DNA of 39,128 bases from Candidatus Reconcilbacillus cellulovorans (lineage in GTDB: Bacteria; Bacillota; Bacilli; Paenibacillales; Reconciliibacillaceae): NCBI GenBank assembly GCA_002507565.1, contig MOXJ01000026.1, forward strand, positions 1 to 39,128, in the 5' to 3' direction. Below are positions 1 through 7,871 of this stretch, in pieces. The translations under genes were made by a program, and so were the position numbers. Every line of letters starts with the position of its first letter. Position 1 is the first letter of the stretch. A model generated the notes under the pieces. The model had not been told where the DNA came from. It saw nothing but the letters and a program-made list of their open reading frames with translations, and did no database searches.

Positions 1-418
1 GCGGCTGCGGAAGGTGCTGGAGCTGCTCAAGCGGATGAGCGTGGAGGAGCAGGCGCGTTTGGTACAGTGGATTCGGTACGTGGTGGTGGAACGGTTGGGA
101 AAGCCGGAGCGGGAAGCGATGGCGGCGGCGATCGAGGCGGCGAAGGAAGGGGAGGTGGGGGCGATGATTACGAACATCGAGCGGAGCATCGAGCGGATCA
201 AGAGGCGGCTAAGGGCGGAAGGTGTTGCGGAAGGAATGGCGAAAGGGATAGCGAAAGGGATAGCGAAAGGGATAGCGAAAGGGATGGCGAAAGGCCGAGT
301 AGAGGAGAAGCGTGCGTTGGCGAAGAAGCTGTTGTCGCGCGGGATGTCGACGGAAGAAGTGGCGGAGCTGACGGAGCTGTCGGCCGACGAGGTGCGGCGA
401 ATACAGGAAAGCGGCTGA
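1..418 (+). CDS. Rpn-family nuclease/transposase-like protein, C-terminal part (5' end cut by window)
   Basis: The frame is open from the first base, so this is the end of a longer gene. The visible part is an acidic/basic helical region, then a run of AKGI/AKGM repeats, then a C-terminal block (GMSTEEVAELTELSADEVRRI) of the form LxxGMSxEEVAExTxLSxDEVxxL. This tail is typical of the Rpn (recombination-promoting nuclease, PD-(D/E)XK) family, where low-complexity KG repeats also occur before it. The catalytic N-terminal domain is outside the window, so activity cannot be judged. A second gene with the same tail closes the other end of the window on the opposite strand. The stop codon lies 32 bases before erpA, with no visible terminator. 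The family call rests on the tail alone. Confidence 0.6.
   Translation, partial: RLRKVLELLKRMSVEEQARLVQWIRYVVVERLGKPEREAMAAAIEAAKEGEVGAMITNIERSIERIKRRLRAEGVAEGMAKGIAKGIAKGIAKGMAKGRVEEKRALAKKLLSRGMSTEEVAELTELSADEVRRIQESG
239..295 (+). repeat. 12-bp in-frame tandem repeat (GCGAAAGGGATA) in the Rpn-type gene
   Basis: Units at 239-250, 251-262 and 263-274 are identical. The unit at 275-286 differs by its last base and is followed by a partial unit to 295. Each unit encodes Ala-Lys-Gly-Ile/Met. Because the unit is a multiple of three, copy-number change would lengthen or shorten a linker without breaking the frame. Confidence 0.9.
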
Positions 419-450
419 AGCGCCTGAAAGCCTGAAAGGAGGAACTGCGC

Positions 451-810
451 GTGAACCCGATCACGATCACCGAACGTGCGTCTGAAAAAATACGGGAAAT
501 GATCGCCGAGGAAAATGATCCGGGCGCCTTTTTGCGCCTGGGCGTCCGCCCCGGCGGTTGCACCGGTTTCACATACAGCATGGGGCTGGACACCGAAGAA
601 AGCGCCGACGACGTCGTTCTCAACGTCAACGGCTTGAAAGTGGTCGTCGACAAGACCAGTCTCCGTTATTTGCACGGCCTCGAGATCGACTATAAGGAAA
701 CCGCCATGGGCGGCGGATTTTCGCTGAACAATCCGAACGCGACGGCGACGTGCGGCTGCGGACTCAGTTTCCGCACGGCGTCCGATGCCGGCCAGGCGGA
801 GCCCTGCTGA
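451..810 (+). CDS. erpA: Iron-sulfur cluster insertion protein, HesB/IscA/ErpA family
   Basis: A 119-residue A-type carrier that binds an Fe-S cluster and passes it to apoproteins in the cytosol. The three conserved cysteines are present: Cys37 in the GGCTGF motif and Cys101/Cys103 in the TCGCG motif near the end. The length is normal for the family. The GTG start is chosen because AAAGGAGG lies 7 bases upstream. It sits near the NDH-2 and ferredoxin-NADP reductase genes, as yutM does near yumB and yumC in Bacillus subtilis, which supports an ErpA/YutM assignment. The tail after the CGC motif is slightly longer than usual and contains a final cysteine. Confidence 0.93.
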   Translation: MNPITITERASEKIREMIAEENDPGAFLRLGVRPGGCTGFTYSMGLDTEESADDVVLNVNGLKVVVDKTSLRYLHGLEIDYKETAMGGGFSLNNPNATATCGCGLSFRTASDAGQAEPC

Positions 811-827
811 CGGACGCCCCCGGCCGT

Positions 828-1109
828 TCAGTCGTCTTCCGGCGGCCACGCCCGTTCGCGTACGAATACCGTCGAGACGGTGCCGCAGCGAGGACAACGC
901 GCAAGATGCGCGCACTCTCGCCGCGCAAGGTCGGGCAGGCCGTTCGTCATTTTCAGGTCGTCGATCGGCAGGTACGGGGCATACGGGCCCCAATATTCGT
1001 CTGCTCGACCGGAATCGACGGCTTCAGCCCCGCAAGCCGGGCAAACCGCGTGAAGCGGCCGCAATCCGTTGCAGACAGAGCATATCGAAGCACGTATCGG
1101 ACGGAACAA
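828..1109 (-). CDS. Small zinc-ribbon protein of unknown function
   Basis: A 93-residue protein with three CxxC pairs (C10/C13, C23/C26, C72/C75) plus Cys66, spaced like a zinc ribbon or rubredoxin-like fold. The middle holds a conserved-looking segment (EYWGPYAPYLPIDDL). I do not recognise a named function. The TTG start is supported by GGAGG 8 bases upstream; the ATG between them is out of frame. It is the second gene after the ferredoxin-NADP reductase on the minus strand, 64 bases downstream of it, and is convergent with erpA. Its ribosome binding site lies inside a strong hairpin (see 1110-1153). It might bind metal or nucleic acid, but nothing seen decides this. Confidence 0.7.
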   Translation of the reverse strand: MFRPIRASICSVCNGLRPLHAVCPACGAEAVDSGRADEYWGPYAPYLPIDDLKMTNGLPDLARRECAHLARCPRCGTVSTVFVRERAWPPEDD

Positions 1110-1153
1110 CGGGCATCCCTCCGCGTATGTTTCCGCACGCGGTAGGATGCCCG
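1110..1153 (-). promoter_or_regulatory. Two-step hairpin between the reductase and zinc-ribbon genes, covering the latter's ribosome binding site
   Basis: The outer arms CGGGCATCC (1110-1118) and GGATGCCCG (1145-1153) pair perfectly. The inner arms CCGCGT (1121-1126) and ACGCGG (1137-1142) also pair. Read on the minus strand, the GGAGG of the zinc-ribbon gene lies in the 3' arm and the hairpin ends against its TTG start. There is no U-run, so attenuation of translation or mRNA processing fits better than simple termination. Confidence 0.55.
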
Positions 1154-1173
1154 TTCGTCCGCAAATTTAATTT

Positions 1174-2148
1174 TTAGAACTTCATGTTGCTGCTGTGGCC
1201 GGGCGCCAGTTTCGCTTCCGGGTCGATGTATACTTTGGCGTTGTTGACGGCCGTCGGCGCTTCGCCGAAGCCGACGGCGATCAGTTTCACCTTGCCGGGG
1301 TAGGTGGCGATGTCGCCGACGGCGTAAATGCCGGAAATCGACGTTTCCATACGGGAGTTGACGACGATCGATCCGTTTTCGATTTTGAGCCCCCATTCGG
1401 CGATCGGGCCGAGCGACGAGACGAAACCGAAGTTCACGACGACGTCGTCGACGTCCACCCGTTCGATTTCGCCGGTTTTGCCGTGTTTGAGCGTGACCCG
1501 CTCGATGCGGCCGTCGCCTTCCAGCGCGGCGATCTCGTAAGGAGTGAGCACGCGGACGCGCGACCGCATGAGCTGTTCGACGCTGTGTTCGTGCGCGCGG
1601 AATTTGTCGCGCCGGTGGACGAGCGTCACCCGTTCGGCGATCGGTTCGAGCGCGAGCGCCCAGTCGACGGCGGAGTCGCCGCCGCCGGCGATCAAGACGC
1701 GGCGGTTGCGGAACGATGCGAGGTTGGTCACGACGTAATGCAAGTTTTGTCCTTCGTATTTTGCCGCTTCGGGCAGCTCGAGGCGGCGCGGCTCGAAGGC
1801 GCCGACGCCGGCGGCGATGATGACCGCTTTGGCGTGGTAAGTCGACTTGTCGGTGACGATTTCGAACGACCGCTCCGCCAGTTTGGTGACGCGCAGCGCT
1901 TTTTCCCCGAGCCGGACGTCGACGGGAAACAGGTTCATCTGCCGGATCAGGTTGTCGACGAGTTCCTGGGCCTTGATTTTGGGAAAGCCTGCGACGTCGT
2001 AGATATATTTTTCTGCATAGAGAGCCGACAGTTGTCCGCCGAGCTGCGGCATACTCTCGATGATCATACAGCTTGCCTGGCGCATACCCGCGTAAAACGC
2101 CGCGAACATGCCGGCCGGTCCGCCGCCGATGATGGCGATGTCCGTCAT
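1174..2148 (-). CDS. Ferredoxin/flavodoxin--NADP(+) reductase, thioredoxin-reductase-like (YumC type)
   Basis: A 324-residue flavoprotein that transfers electrons between NADPH and ferredoxin or flavodoxin. The N-terminus has the FAD motif GGGPAG at residues 8-13, the middle has the NADP motif region [15 protein letters not shown], and the C-terminus has the FAD-binding GIYAVGDIA block. The redox-active CxxC of true thioredoxin reductases is absent, which separates it from TrxB. The ATG at 2148 is chosen because AAGGAGGAG lies just upstream and homologues start with [10 protein letters not shown]; longer upstream starts have no signal. It is divergent from the NDH-2 gene, an arrangement related to yumC/yumB of Bacillus. 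Confidence 0.9.
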   Translation of the reverse strand: MTDIAIIGGGPAGMFAAFYAGMRQASCMIIESMPQLGGQLSALYAEKYIYDVAGFPKIKAQELVDNLIRQMNLFPVDVRLGEKALRVTKLAERSFEIVTDKSTYHAKAVIIAAGVGAFEPRRLELPEAAKYEGQNLHYVVTNLASFRNRRVLIAGGGDSAVDWALALEPIAERVTLVHRRDKFRAHEHSVEQLMRSRVRVLTPYEIAALEGDGRIERVTLKHGKTGEIERVDVDDVVVNFGFVSSLGPIAEWGLKIENGSIVVNSRMETSISGIYAVGDIATYPGKVKLIAVGFGEAPTAVNNAKVYIDPEAKLAPGHSSNMKF

Positions 2149-2184
2149 GTTTTCATTCTCCTCCTTGTCCGTTTCCCCCATCCC

Positions 2185-2213
2185 ATTATAAACATCGGAA
2201 AAGGGGTTGAAAA
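2185..2213 (-). promoter_or_regulatory. Predicted sigma-A promoter of the ferredoxin-NADP reductase gene
   Basis: On the minus strand a perfect TATAAT (2185-2190) lies 17 bases from TTTTCA (2208-2213), a 4/6 match to the -35 consensus. It is 37 bases upstream of the start codon with the ribosome binding site between. Confidence 0.5.
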
Positions 2214-2273
2214 GCCGAGACAAAAGGGGTATCATGTCGGTAAGGAGTGGGGAGATCCCGCCTTTGGACTTGA

Positions 2274-2291
2274 TTGTGTCGAATTTCACAA
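2274..2291. promoter_or_regulatory. Rex-like operator upstream of the NDH-2 gene
   Basis: The 18-bp site TTGTGTCGAATTTCACAA closely matches the redox repressor Rex consensus TTGTGAA-N4-TTCACAA. The right half is perfect and the left half differs at two inner bases. It lies 44 bases before the NADH dehydrogenase start. Rex releases DNA when NADH/NAD+ rises, and the ndh gene of B. subtilis is a known Rex target, so control of this gene by NADH level is a reasonable inference. No rex gene is in the window. Confidence 0.65.
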
Positions 2292-2335
2292 ACATCGTTC
2301 GCCGAAATAAGGAAATAAAAGGAAAGGGATGGAGC

Positions 2336-3526
2336 ATGAGTCGAATTCCGCGCATCGTCATTTTGGGAGCCGGCTACGGCGGCATCGTCACCGCCTTGCG
2401 GCTGCAGAAAGAATTGCATTATAACGAAGCGGACGTGACGCTGGTCAACAAGCACGACTATCATTTCTTAACGACGCAGCTGCATATGCCGGCGGCGGGA
2501 ACGGAAGATCCGGACCACGTCCGTGTCGATATCTCCAAACTGATCGACGAATTCAAGATCGATTTCGTCAAGTCGACCGTCGTCGAGATTCGCCCGTACG
2601 ACCGCAAGGTGATTTTGGAAGACGGCACGCTCTCGTACGACTACCTCGTCGTCGCGCTGGGCGGCGAGCCGGAGACGTTCGGCATTCCCGGATTGAAGGA
2701 ACACGCGCTCAGCATCCGCAGCCTGAACAGCGTGCGACTGATCCGCGAACATATCGAATACCGGTTTGCGCAGTTCAAAAAGGACTCGTCGCGGCCGGAA
2801 CTGCTGACGGTCGTCGTCGGCGGCGCCGGATTTACGGGTATCGAATTTTTGGGTGAGCTGGCCGACCGCGTCCCCGTGCTGTGCAAGGAGTTCGACGTCG
2901 ATCCGAAGCTTGTGAAAATCTACAACGTCGAAGCGGCGCCGACCGCGTTGCCGGGATTCGATCCCGACCTGGTGGAATACGCGGTCCGCGTGCTGGAGAA
3001 AAAAGGCGTGACGTTCAAACTCGGCGTCGCCATCAAGGAATGTTTGCCGGAAGCGGTCGTGCTGGCCAACGGCGAGACGATCCGTGCGGGCACGATTATC
3101 TGGTCGGGCGGCATCCGTGGGAACCGCCTGCTGGACGAAGCGGGGTTCGAAACGGTACGCGGCCGGGTGAAAGTCGATCCGTATTTGCGCTCCCCGCAAT
3201 TCGAAAACGTGTTCGTCATCGGCGACTGTTCGCTCGTCGTCGGCGAGGACGGCAAACCGTACCCGCCGACCGCCCAGATCGCGACGCAACAGGGAGCGAC
3301 GTGCGCATACAATCTGACCGCGGTCATCCGCAACGAGCCGATGAAGCCGTTCAAACCGCAAATCCGCGGCACCGTCGCGTCGCTCGGCAAGGGCGAAGCG
3401 ATCGGCGTCGTCGGCAAATACAAATTGAAGGGCCGCATTGCGGCGCTTGCTAAAAAAATGATCGACATGCGCTACTTGTTCATGATCGGCGGCGTGCCGC
3501 TCGTGTTGCGCAAGGCCCGCATTTGA
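2336..3526 (+). CDS. NAD(P)/FAD-dependent oxidoreductase, NDH-2 type NADH dehydrogenase
   Basis: A 396-residue single-subunit NADH:quinone oxidoreductase of the YumB/Ndh family, which feeds electrons from NADH to menaquinone at the membrane without pumping protons. The FAD motif GAGYGG is at residues 11-16, the NADH-binding glycine motif [11 protein letters not shown] is near 160-170, and a second FAD-contact block VFVIGDCS follows. The motif AQIATQQG matches the NDH-2 quinone-site signature AQxAxQxG. The start at 2336 is set by homology ([13 protein letters not shown]) and a purine-rich AAGGAAAGG upstream. The C-terminal amphipathic region is compatible with peripheral membrane binding. A Rex-like operator precedes it. 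Confidence 0.92.
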   Translation: MSRIPRIVILGAGYGGIVTALRLQKELHYNEADVTLVNKHDYHFLTTQLHMPAAGTEDPDHVRVDISKLIDEFKIDFVKSTVVEIRPYDRKVILEDGTLSYDYLVVALGGEPETFGIPGLKEHALSIRSLNSVRLIREHIEYRFAQFKKDSSRPELLTVVVGGAGFTGIEFLGELADRVPVLCKEFDVDPKLVKIYNVEAAPTALPGFDPDLVEYAVRVLEKKGVTFKLGVAIKECLPEAVVLANGETIRAGTIIWSGGIRGNRLLDEAGFETVRGRVKVDPYLRSPQFENVFVIGDCSLVVGEDGKPYPPTAQIATQQGATCAYNLTAVIRNEPMKPFKPQIRGTVASLGKGEAIGVVGKYKLKGRIAALAKKMIDMRYLFMIGGVPLVLRKARI

Positions 3527-3543
3527 AAGGAGGTCACCGCGCC

Positions 3544-3807
3544 ATGCGCCACGCGAGCGTTCAAGTGCGCGGACTGCTGACGCGGGACGAGCTGGAGCGA
3601 TACAATGCGTTGATGGACGTTGGACATTTTTTGGAAGAACAGGGCCGGTACGATCTCGCCGCTGTCGTGCAGCGGGAGATCGACCTGCTCGTGCGTCCGG
3701 CGATCGGGCGCTTGAAGGAAAAAAGCCGCCAGCGCGACCTGGCCGACGCGGAGTACATGCGCGAGCACGGCCTCGGCGGACACGGTCCGGACGCGCGGGA
3801 CGATTGA
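3544..3807 (+). CDS. Small conserved-looking protein of unknown function
   Basis: An 87-residue, highly charged, probably helical cytosolic protein. The sequence has the pattern TRDELERYNALMDVGHFLEEQGRYDLA, then a basic EKSRQRDLADAEYM helix and a Gly/Asp-rich tail. I recognise no domain or family. The ATG at 3544 is preceded by AAAGGAGG 10 bases upstream, overlapping the end of the NDH-2 gene region (17 bases between stop and start), so the two are very likely cotranscribed. No cysteines, signal peptide or membrane segment are visible. Confidence 0.7.
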   Translation: MRHASVQVRGLLTRDELERYNALMDVGHFLEEQGRYDLAAVVQREIDLLVRPAIGRLKEKSRQRDLADAEYMREHGLGGHGPDARDD

Positions 3808-3810
3808 GCG

Positions 3811-3828
3811 TTTCGGCGCCGGCCGAAA
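3811..3828. terminator. Stem-loop between two convergent genes
   Basis: TTTCGGC and GCCGAAA form a perfect 7-bp stem with a 4-base loop (GCCG), between the ends of the 87-residue gene and hemQ. No U-run follows on either strand, so a role as bidirectional terminator is only a suggestion. Confidence 0.4.
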
Positions 3829-3855
3829 GCAATTGAGCAGCCGGCCGGCGGCGGC

Positions 3856-4602
3856 TCACAGCGCGAGCATGTCGGCGGCCGGTTTTTCGTCCAGTCGACG
3901 TCCGACGAAAAACGGCCCGAATTCCGCAAAGCGCGCGCTTGCCTCGTCGAAACGCATTTCATAGACGAGTTTTTTGAACTGCAGCGCGTCGTCGGAAAAC
4001 AGCGTCACGCCCCATTCCCAGTCGTCGAGCCCGACGGAGCCGGTGATGATCTGGCGGACGACGCCGTGGTATTTTCGGCCGATGGCGCCGTGGCTGCGCA
4101 TCAGTTCGCGGCGGCGGTCGATCGGCAACATGTACCAGTTATCTTCACCTAGGCGGCGCTTGTTCATCGGGTAAAAGCAGACGTATTCGGTTTTCGGCAA
4201 AATCGGATAAAGCCTTGCCGCGATTTCGGGGTCCTCCCGCGGGTCGGCGCCCGGTTTCGCCGTATAGCCGGACAGTTCCACCACCGAGACGAACGAATAC
4301 GCGGGACGCGTCGCTTCCGCAAACGCCGTCTTGTTGAACGCGTTTTCGATGTCGTTCAGTTGTTCCAGCGTTTCTCGCAAATGTAAAAACAACATATCGG
4401 CTTTCTGTCCGACGATCGCGTACCACGCGAAACTGCCCCGTTTTTCCGATTCCGCCCGTCGGTATTGCGCGACTGCTTCAAACAGTTCCCGCAGCGCCCG
4501 TTCGCGGCGTTCCGAAGTCCAGCTTTTCCAGACGTTCCAGTCGATGAAACGGAAATCGTGCAAGGCATACCAGCCTTCCAACGTTTGAACCGGTTCACTC
4601 AC
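3856..4602 (-). CDS. hemQ: Coproheme decarboxylase / haem synthase HemQ
   Basis: A 248-residue protein of the chlorite-dismutase-like superfamily that oxidatively decarboxylates coproheme III to haem b, the last step of the Gram-positive coproporphyrin pathway. The Gram-positive signature YPMNK gives Tyr144 (radical-forming residue) and Lys148, and His171 in the [10 protein letters not shown] block is the expected proximal haem ligand. Trp195/Trp197 lie in LDDWEWG, in the region of the conserved family motif. The length matches family members of about 250 residues. The GTG start follows GGAGG by 10 bases; an intervening ATG runs straight into a stop. An extended -10 promoter overlaps the end of the upstream response regulator gene, so it can be expressed separately. 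Confidence 0.93.
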   Translation of the reverse strand: MSEPVQTLEGWYALHDFRFIDWNVWKSWTSERRERALRELFEAVAQYRRAESEKRGSFAWYAIVGQKADMLFLHLRETLEQLNDIENAFNKTAFAEATRPAYSFVSVVELSGYTAKPGADPREDPEIAARLYPILPKTEYVCFYPMNKRRLGEDNWYMLPIDRRRELMRSHGAIGRKYHGVVRQIITGSVGLDDWEWGVTLFSDDALQFKKLVYEMRFDEASARFAEFGPFFVGRRLDEKPAADMLAL

Positions 4603-4684
4603 GGCGCATTTCCCTCCTCGGTCCGATCCGCAGTTGTGGAATTCGCGCGACGCATGCCGGTGTCGCCCCGGTGCCGCCGTTTTC

Positions 4685-4693
4685 ATTATACCA
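4685..4693 (-). promoter_or_regulatory. Extended -10 promoter of hemQ
   Basis: TGGTATAAT on the minus strand combines a perfect -10 hexamer with the TG extension. It overlaps the stop codon of the response regulator gene and lies 82 bases upstream of the hemQ start. No clear -35 is seen, as often with extended -10 promoters. Confidence 0.6.
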
Positions 4694-5372
4694 GTTTGTA
4701 CCCCGTTCCTCTCACGGTCACGATGTGTTCGGGATGAGCAGGGTCGGGTTCGAGTTTTTTGCGCAGGTTGCGGATATGGACGGTCAGCGTGCGCAAATCG
4801 CGGACGGTGTCGCGTCCCCACAGATCGCGGCAAAGTTCGCGGAACCCGACGGTTTGACCGGAGCGGCTGGCCAGCAGGCAAAGAATCCGGTATTCTTTCG
4901 CGGACAAGCGGACCGGACGGCCGTCGACGGTGACTCGTTGCAGCAGCGTATCGATTTCGAGGCGACCGACGCGCAGAACGTGGGAAGACCGCGAAGGCGG
5001 ACGCGCGTCGCGAGAGCGCAACCGGGCCTTGACGCGGGCGACGAGTTCGCGCGGACTGAACGGTTTCGTCACGTAATCGTCGCCCCCGGCGTCGAACCCG
5101 CGGATTTTGTCCGATTCATCGGCCCTGCAGCTAAGGAAAATGACGGGTGTGTCGCCTTGGCTGCGGAGTTCGCGGCAGACCGAGTAACCGTCGGTTTCCG
5201 GCAGCACGACGTCGAGCAGCACGAGATCGAACGGCGTCCGCCGAAACTGGCGGAGGGCGTCGTAGCCGTTGCGGGAAACGGTCAGACGAAATCCTTCTCT
5301 TTTCAAATAAGGAGAAAGGATAGAGGCGACGTCGGGATCGTCGTCGATCAAGAGAATGTGCGGACGTGCCAT
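4686..5372 (-). CDS. Two-component response regulator, OmpR/PhoB family
   Basis: A 228-residue DNA-binding regulator. The receiver domain (about 1-115) has the acidic pocket Asp10-Asp11-Asp12, phosphoacceptor Asp54 in LVLLDVVLP, switch Ser81 and Lys103 in DYVTKPF. The winged-helix effector domain (about 130-228) ends with the typical VRGTGYKL block. The gene follows its likely partner kinase by 30 bases on the same strand. The target genes are unknown; hemQ directly downstream and the exporter operon upstream are candidates by position only. The ribosome binding site is a weak G-rich tract. Confidence 0.93.
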   Translation of the reverse strand: MARPHILLIDDDPDVASILSPYLKREGFRLTVSRNGYDALRQFRRTPFDLVLLDVVLPETDGYSVCRELRSQGDTPVIFLSCRADESDKIRGFDAGGDDYVTKPFSPRELVARVKARLRSRDARPPSRSSHVLRVGRLEIDTLLQRVTVDGRPVRLSAKEYRILCLLASRSGQTVGFRELCRDLWGRDTVRDLRTLTVHIRNLRKKLEPDPAHPEHIVTVRGTGYKLV

Positions 5373-5402
5373 ATTCGGTTCCCCCCGGAGTTGCCGATAC
5401 CT

Positions 5403-6710
5403 TTAGGCGCGGTGCAGCGGTAACGACACGACGAAAACGGCGCCGTGCGGAACGTTCGGCTCCACGCCGAGGCGTCCGCCGTGGCGTTCGACGATTTCCT
5501 TGGCGACGGCAAGGCCGAGTCCGACGCCGGCGCCGGCCGTGCCGGACGTGTAGTAGCGCTCGAAAATATGCGGCATGTCTGCCGACGGTATCCCCGGACC
5601 CGTGTCGGACACTTTGAGGACGGCGCAGCCGTCGGTCTCTTCCGCCTCGAGGGTGACCGTCCCGCCCGCCGGCGTGAAGCGCAAGGCGTTGGACAACAGA
5701 TTGTCGAGGACGCGGCGGATTTGGTCGGCGTCGGCTTCGACGGGAAGCGGCGGATCCGCGGGGTTTCCGGCAAGCCGCAGGACGATGCGCCTCAGCTTGG
5801 CGTCGTTCTCAAACCGGTACAGGGCGTCGCGCAGCAGCCGGCGCGCGTCGAGAAGGGTCGTGCGCGGCGGTGTCCGGATTTCCGTGAGTTTGGCCCATTC
5901 AAGCAGATTGCCGACGAGGCGTTCCAACTCGGACAATCTGGAAAGCGAGCGCCGGACGTACCGTTGCCGTCGGCGCGGATGGCGGGCGATGCCGTCGTTC
6001 AACGCTTCGAGGTATCCGCGGATCGAGGCGAGCGGTGTCCTCAGTTCGTGCACCAGGTCGGACAGCGTTTTCAGAAACGCTCTGGTTTTCTCTTCGAGCC
6101 GGCGTATGTCGCGGAGCGTTCCCGCCTGACGCGCGGCGGTCGTGACGGCTTGTGCGACTCCGAGGACGAGTCCGCCGACCCAAGCGACCGTCTCCGTCCA
6201 ATGTTTGGAAATCGCTGGCCACGCCGTAGCGAGCAGTGGAGAGAATAACAGCAACGCCCCTGCGGCGGCAAAAAGTCCCCCGCCCGGCATTCGCCAGGCG
6301 AGGCGAACGCCGCTTGCCCATCCGACCAGCCCGACTGCGAGCATGAGGGCGGCAAATCGTTCTTGCCAGAGAGGGGGCGCAAAGAAGGTGACGGGCAACC
6401 CGGCCGCGGCCAGCCACCGCAACGGCAAACGTTGATTTGCCGTCAAAATCGGCCAGAAGAAAAACAAAGCGGCGTACGTCAGCGCAAGTCCGACTTTTTC
6501 CCCGCCTGCGGCGTCCGAATCCCTGCCGGCGCCCGCAAGCAGCCCGGAAAGGCCGGACAACACGAGCGTAAGGCCGAGCTCGATCCCGCGGCCGGGTTCC
6601 GTCCCGGACGGGCTGCGACCGTACGCGAAGAGGGCGGCCGCATGAACCGTGCAGAAGACGCCCAACCCGATCAGCCCGCCCGCCGCCAGTTCGTAACCGA
6701 CTGGTAGCAT
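5403..6710 (-). CDS. Membrane sensor histidine kinase
   Basis: A 435-residue kinase. Residues 1-190 hold about six hydrophobic segments with short loops and no large extracellular sensor domain, so it likely senses a membrane-borne or intramembrane signal. The dimerisation/phosphoacceptor domain follows, with His221 in DLVHELRTPLASIRGY. The ATPase domain has the N box (DNLLSNALRFTP, Asn341), G1 (DTGPGIP), F box (IFERYY) and G2 (GVGLGLAVAKEI). All catalytic motifs are intact. It is upstream of the response regulator gene, the reverse of the more common regulator-first order. It begins 63 bases after the hydrolase gene on the same strand, so read-through from the exporter operon is possible. 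Confidence 0.92.
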   Translation of the reverse strand: MLPVGYELAAGGLIGLGVFCTVHAAALFAYGRSPSGTEPGRGIELGLTLVLSGLSGLLAGAGRDSDAAGGEKVGLALTYAALFFFWPILTANQRLPLRWLAAAGLPVTFFAPPLWQERFAALMLAVGLVGWASGVRLAWRMPGGGLFAAAGALLLFSPLLATAWPAISKHWTETVAWVGGLVLGVAQAVTTAARQAGTLRDIRRLEEKTRAFLKTLSDLVHELRTPLASIRGYLEALNDGIARHPRRRQRYVRRSLSRLSELERLVGNLLEWAKLTEIRTPPRTTLLDARRLLRDALYRFENDAKLRRIVLRLAGNPADPPLPVEADADQIRRVLDNLLSNALRFTPAGGTVTLEAEETDGCAVLKVSDTGPGIPSADMPHIFERYYTSGTAGAGVGLGLAVAKEIVERHGGRLGVEPNVPHGAVFVVSLPLHRA

Positions 6711-6773
6711 GGCTCTTCCATCCGCGCGAAAATTGGTACCTATACCCTTATATCGGACGGGCGGGCGTTTTGC

Positions 6774-7595
6774 TTAAAGGGTAAGTGTAAGGTCGGGTCG
6801 GGACAGAAACGTCTCGATGATTTCGGTCAGACGCTCCGGATTTTCCATCATGCCCATATGACCGGCCTTCGGGACGGTTGCGGTGGTGACCAACGGGTGA
6901 TCGGCGGCGAATACGCGCTCCGGAGGCGTGATGCGGTCGCGTTCGCCGGCGACGAGCAGGACGGGCCGGTCGGCCTCGCGCAAGAGCCGTGTCCGGTCGG
7001 GCCGCCTGCGCATCGCGTCGAGAATGCGGATAGCTGTTTCACGGTTCGTGCCGAATCCGATCAGCTTCGCCTCGGCGATCAGCTGCGGGCGTTCCGTCGC
7101 CGTGTCCTCGGCGAACCAAACCGGCACTTTGCCGGCGACGAAGGTCGCGATGCCGGTCGCGCGGATGAGCGCGATGTCGGACTCGCGCGCCGCTTTGGTC
7201 TGCTCGGTGTCGGCCAAGGCGGTCGAATGGACGAGACCGAAGGCGCGGACGAGCTCGGGATGATGCTCGACAAGGGCAAGCGTGACGTATCCGCCGAGCG
7301 AATGGCCGAGCACGACCGCTCCTTGCGGCGCGAGTTCGCGAATGAGGGCGGCGATGTCGTCGGCGAACGTTTCGATCGCGTCGCCGTCGTCGGAGCCGGC
7401 CAGCGGATCCGATGCGCCGTGACCGGGCAAGTCGGGCGCGACGACGGTCCACCGCCGGCCGAGTTTCGGCGCGATGCGCGACCAATAACGCGAACTCCCG
7501 CAAAAGCCGTGCAACAGCAAGACGACGGGTCGCCCCTCGCCCGTCGTTTCATAGGCGATGCGGCGGCCGCCGCGATCCAGAAAACGCGCCGTCAT
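6774..7595 (-). CDS. Alpha/beta-fold hydrolase
   Basis: A 273-residue serine hydrolase. The catalytic triad is visible: Ser99 in GHSLGG, Asp220 in GERDRITPP and His246 in KAGHMGMMENP. The oxyanion-hole motif HGFCGS is near residue 29. No signal peptide, so cytosolic. The substrate cannot be read from sequence; the form resembles MenH-, BioH- or esterase-like proteins, and nothing nearby points to menaquinone or biotin synthesis. The ATG at 7595 overlaps the stop of the upstream membrane-protein gene as ATGA and follows GGGAGG by 8 bases, so the two are translationally coupled. Confidence 0.88.
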   Translation of the reverse strand: MTARFLDRGGRRIAYETTGEGRPVVLLLHGFCGSSRYWSRIAPKLGRRWTVVAPDLPGHGASDPLAGSDDGDAIETFADDIAALIRELAPQGAVVLGHSLGGYVTLALVEHHPELVRAFGLVHSTALADTEQTKAARESDIALIRATGIATFVAGKVPVWFAEDTATERPQLIAEAKLIGFGTNRETAIRILDAMRRRPDRTRLLREADRPVLLVAGERDRITPPERVFAADHPLVTTATVPKAGHMGMMENPERLTEIIETFLSRPDLTLTL

Positions 7596-7852
7596 GTTCC
7601 CGCCCTCCCCCGTCGAACGGCCGGGCCGAGCAGCAGGTCGGCGGATTTGCCCACCGCCGCCCAGAACAAGACGGTCAGCGCATAAACGGCGAAAGCGTTC
7701 ACGGTGTGCACGTCTCCGAACGCCTCGATAAGCCAGACCGGCACGCTGAACATGAAGAGGTACAGGTGGTCGGGATCGAGCCGCAGCAGGTCGGCCGCGC
7801 ACAGAACGAGGCCGAACGCCGTAAAGGCGATCGTATACGCGTAACGTTTCAT
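7592..7852 (-). CDS. Small membrane protein of unknown function
   Basis: An 86-residue protein with two or three hydrophobic segments (about 5-22, 30-45 and 50-66) and a basic C-terminal tail, probably in the cytoplasmic membrane. I recognise no family. It is a real gene rather than a shadow because an excellent AAAGGAGG lies 10 bases before its ATG and its stop overlaps the next start by 4 bases. It sits between the NAD(P)HX repair gene and the hydrolase in one minus-strand operon. Confidence 0.72.
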   Translation of the reverse strand: MKRYAYTIAFTAFGLVLCAADLLRLDPDHLYLFMFSVPVWLIEAFGDVHTVNAFAVYALTVLFWAAVGKSADLLLGPAVRRGRAGT

Positions 7853-7871
7853 GTCGAATCGACCTCCTTTT

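Noticed and set aside
239-295. A CRISPR-like or minisatellite array
   Set aside because: The 12-base units abut without spacers and encode AKGI in frame with a protein-coding gene.
1174-2148. Thioredoxin reductase
   Set aside because: The fold motifs fit but the redox CxxC pair is missing, so the ferredoxin-NADP reductase type is preferred.
3856-4602. Chlorite dismutase
   Set aside because: The Gram-positive HemQ residues Tyr144 and Lys148 and the haem-synthesis context of Firmicutes favour coproheme decarboxylase.
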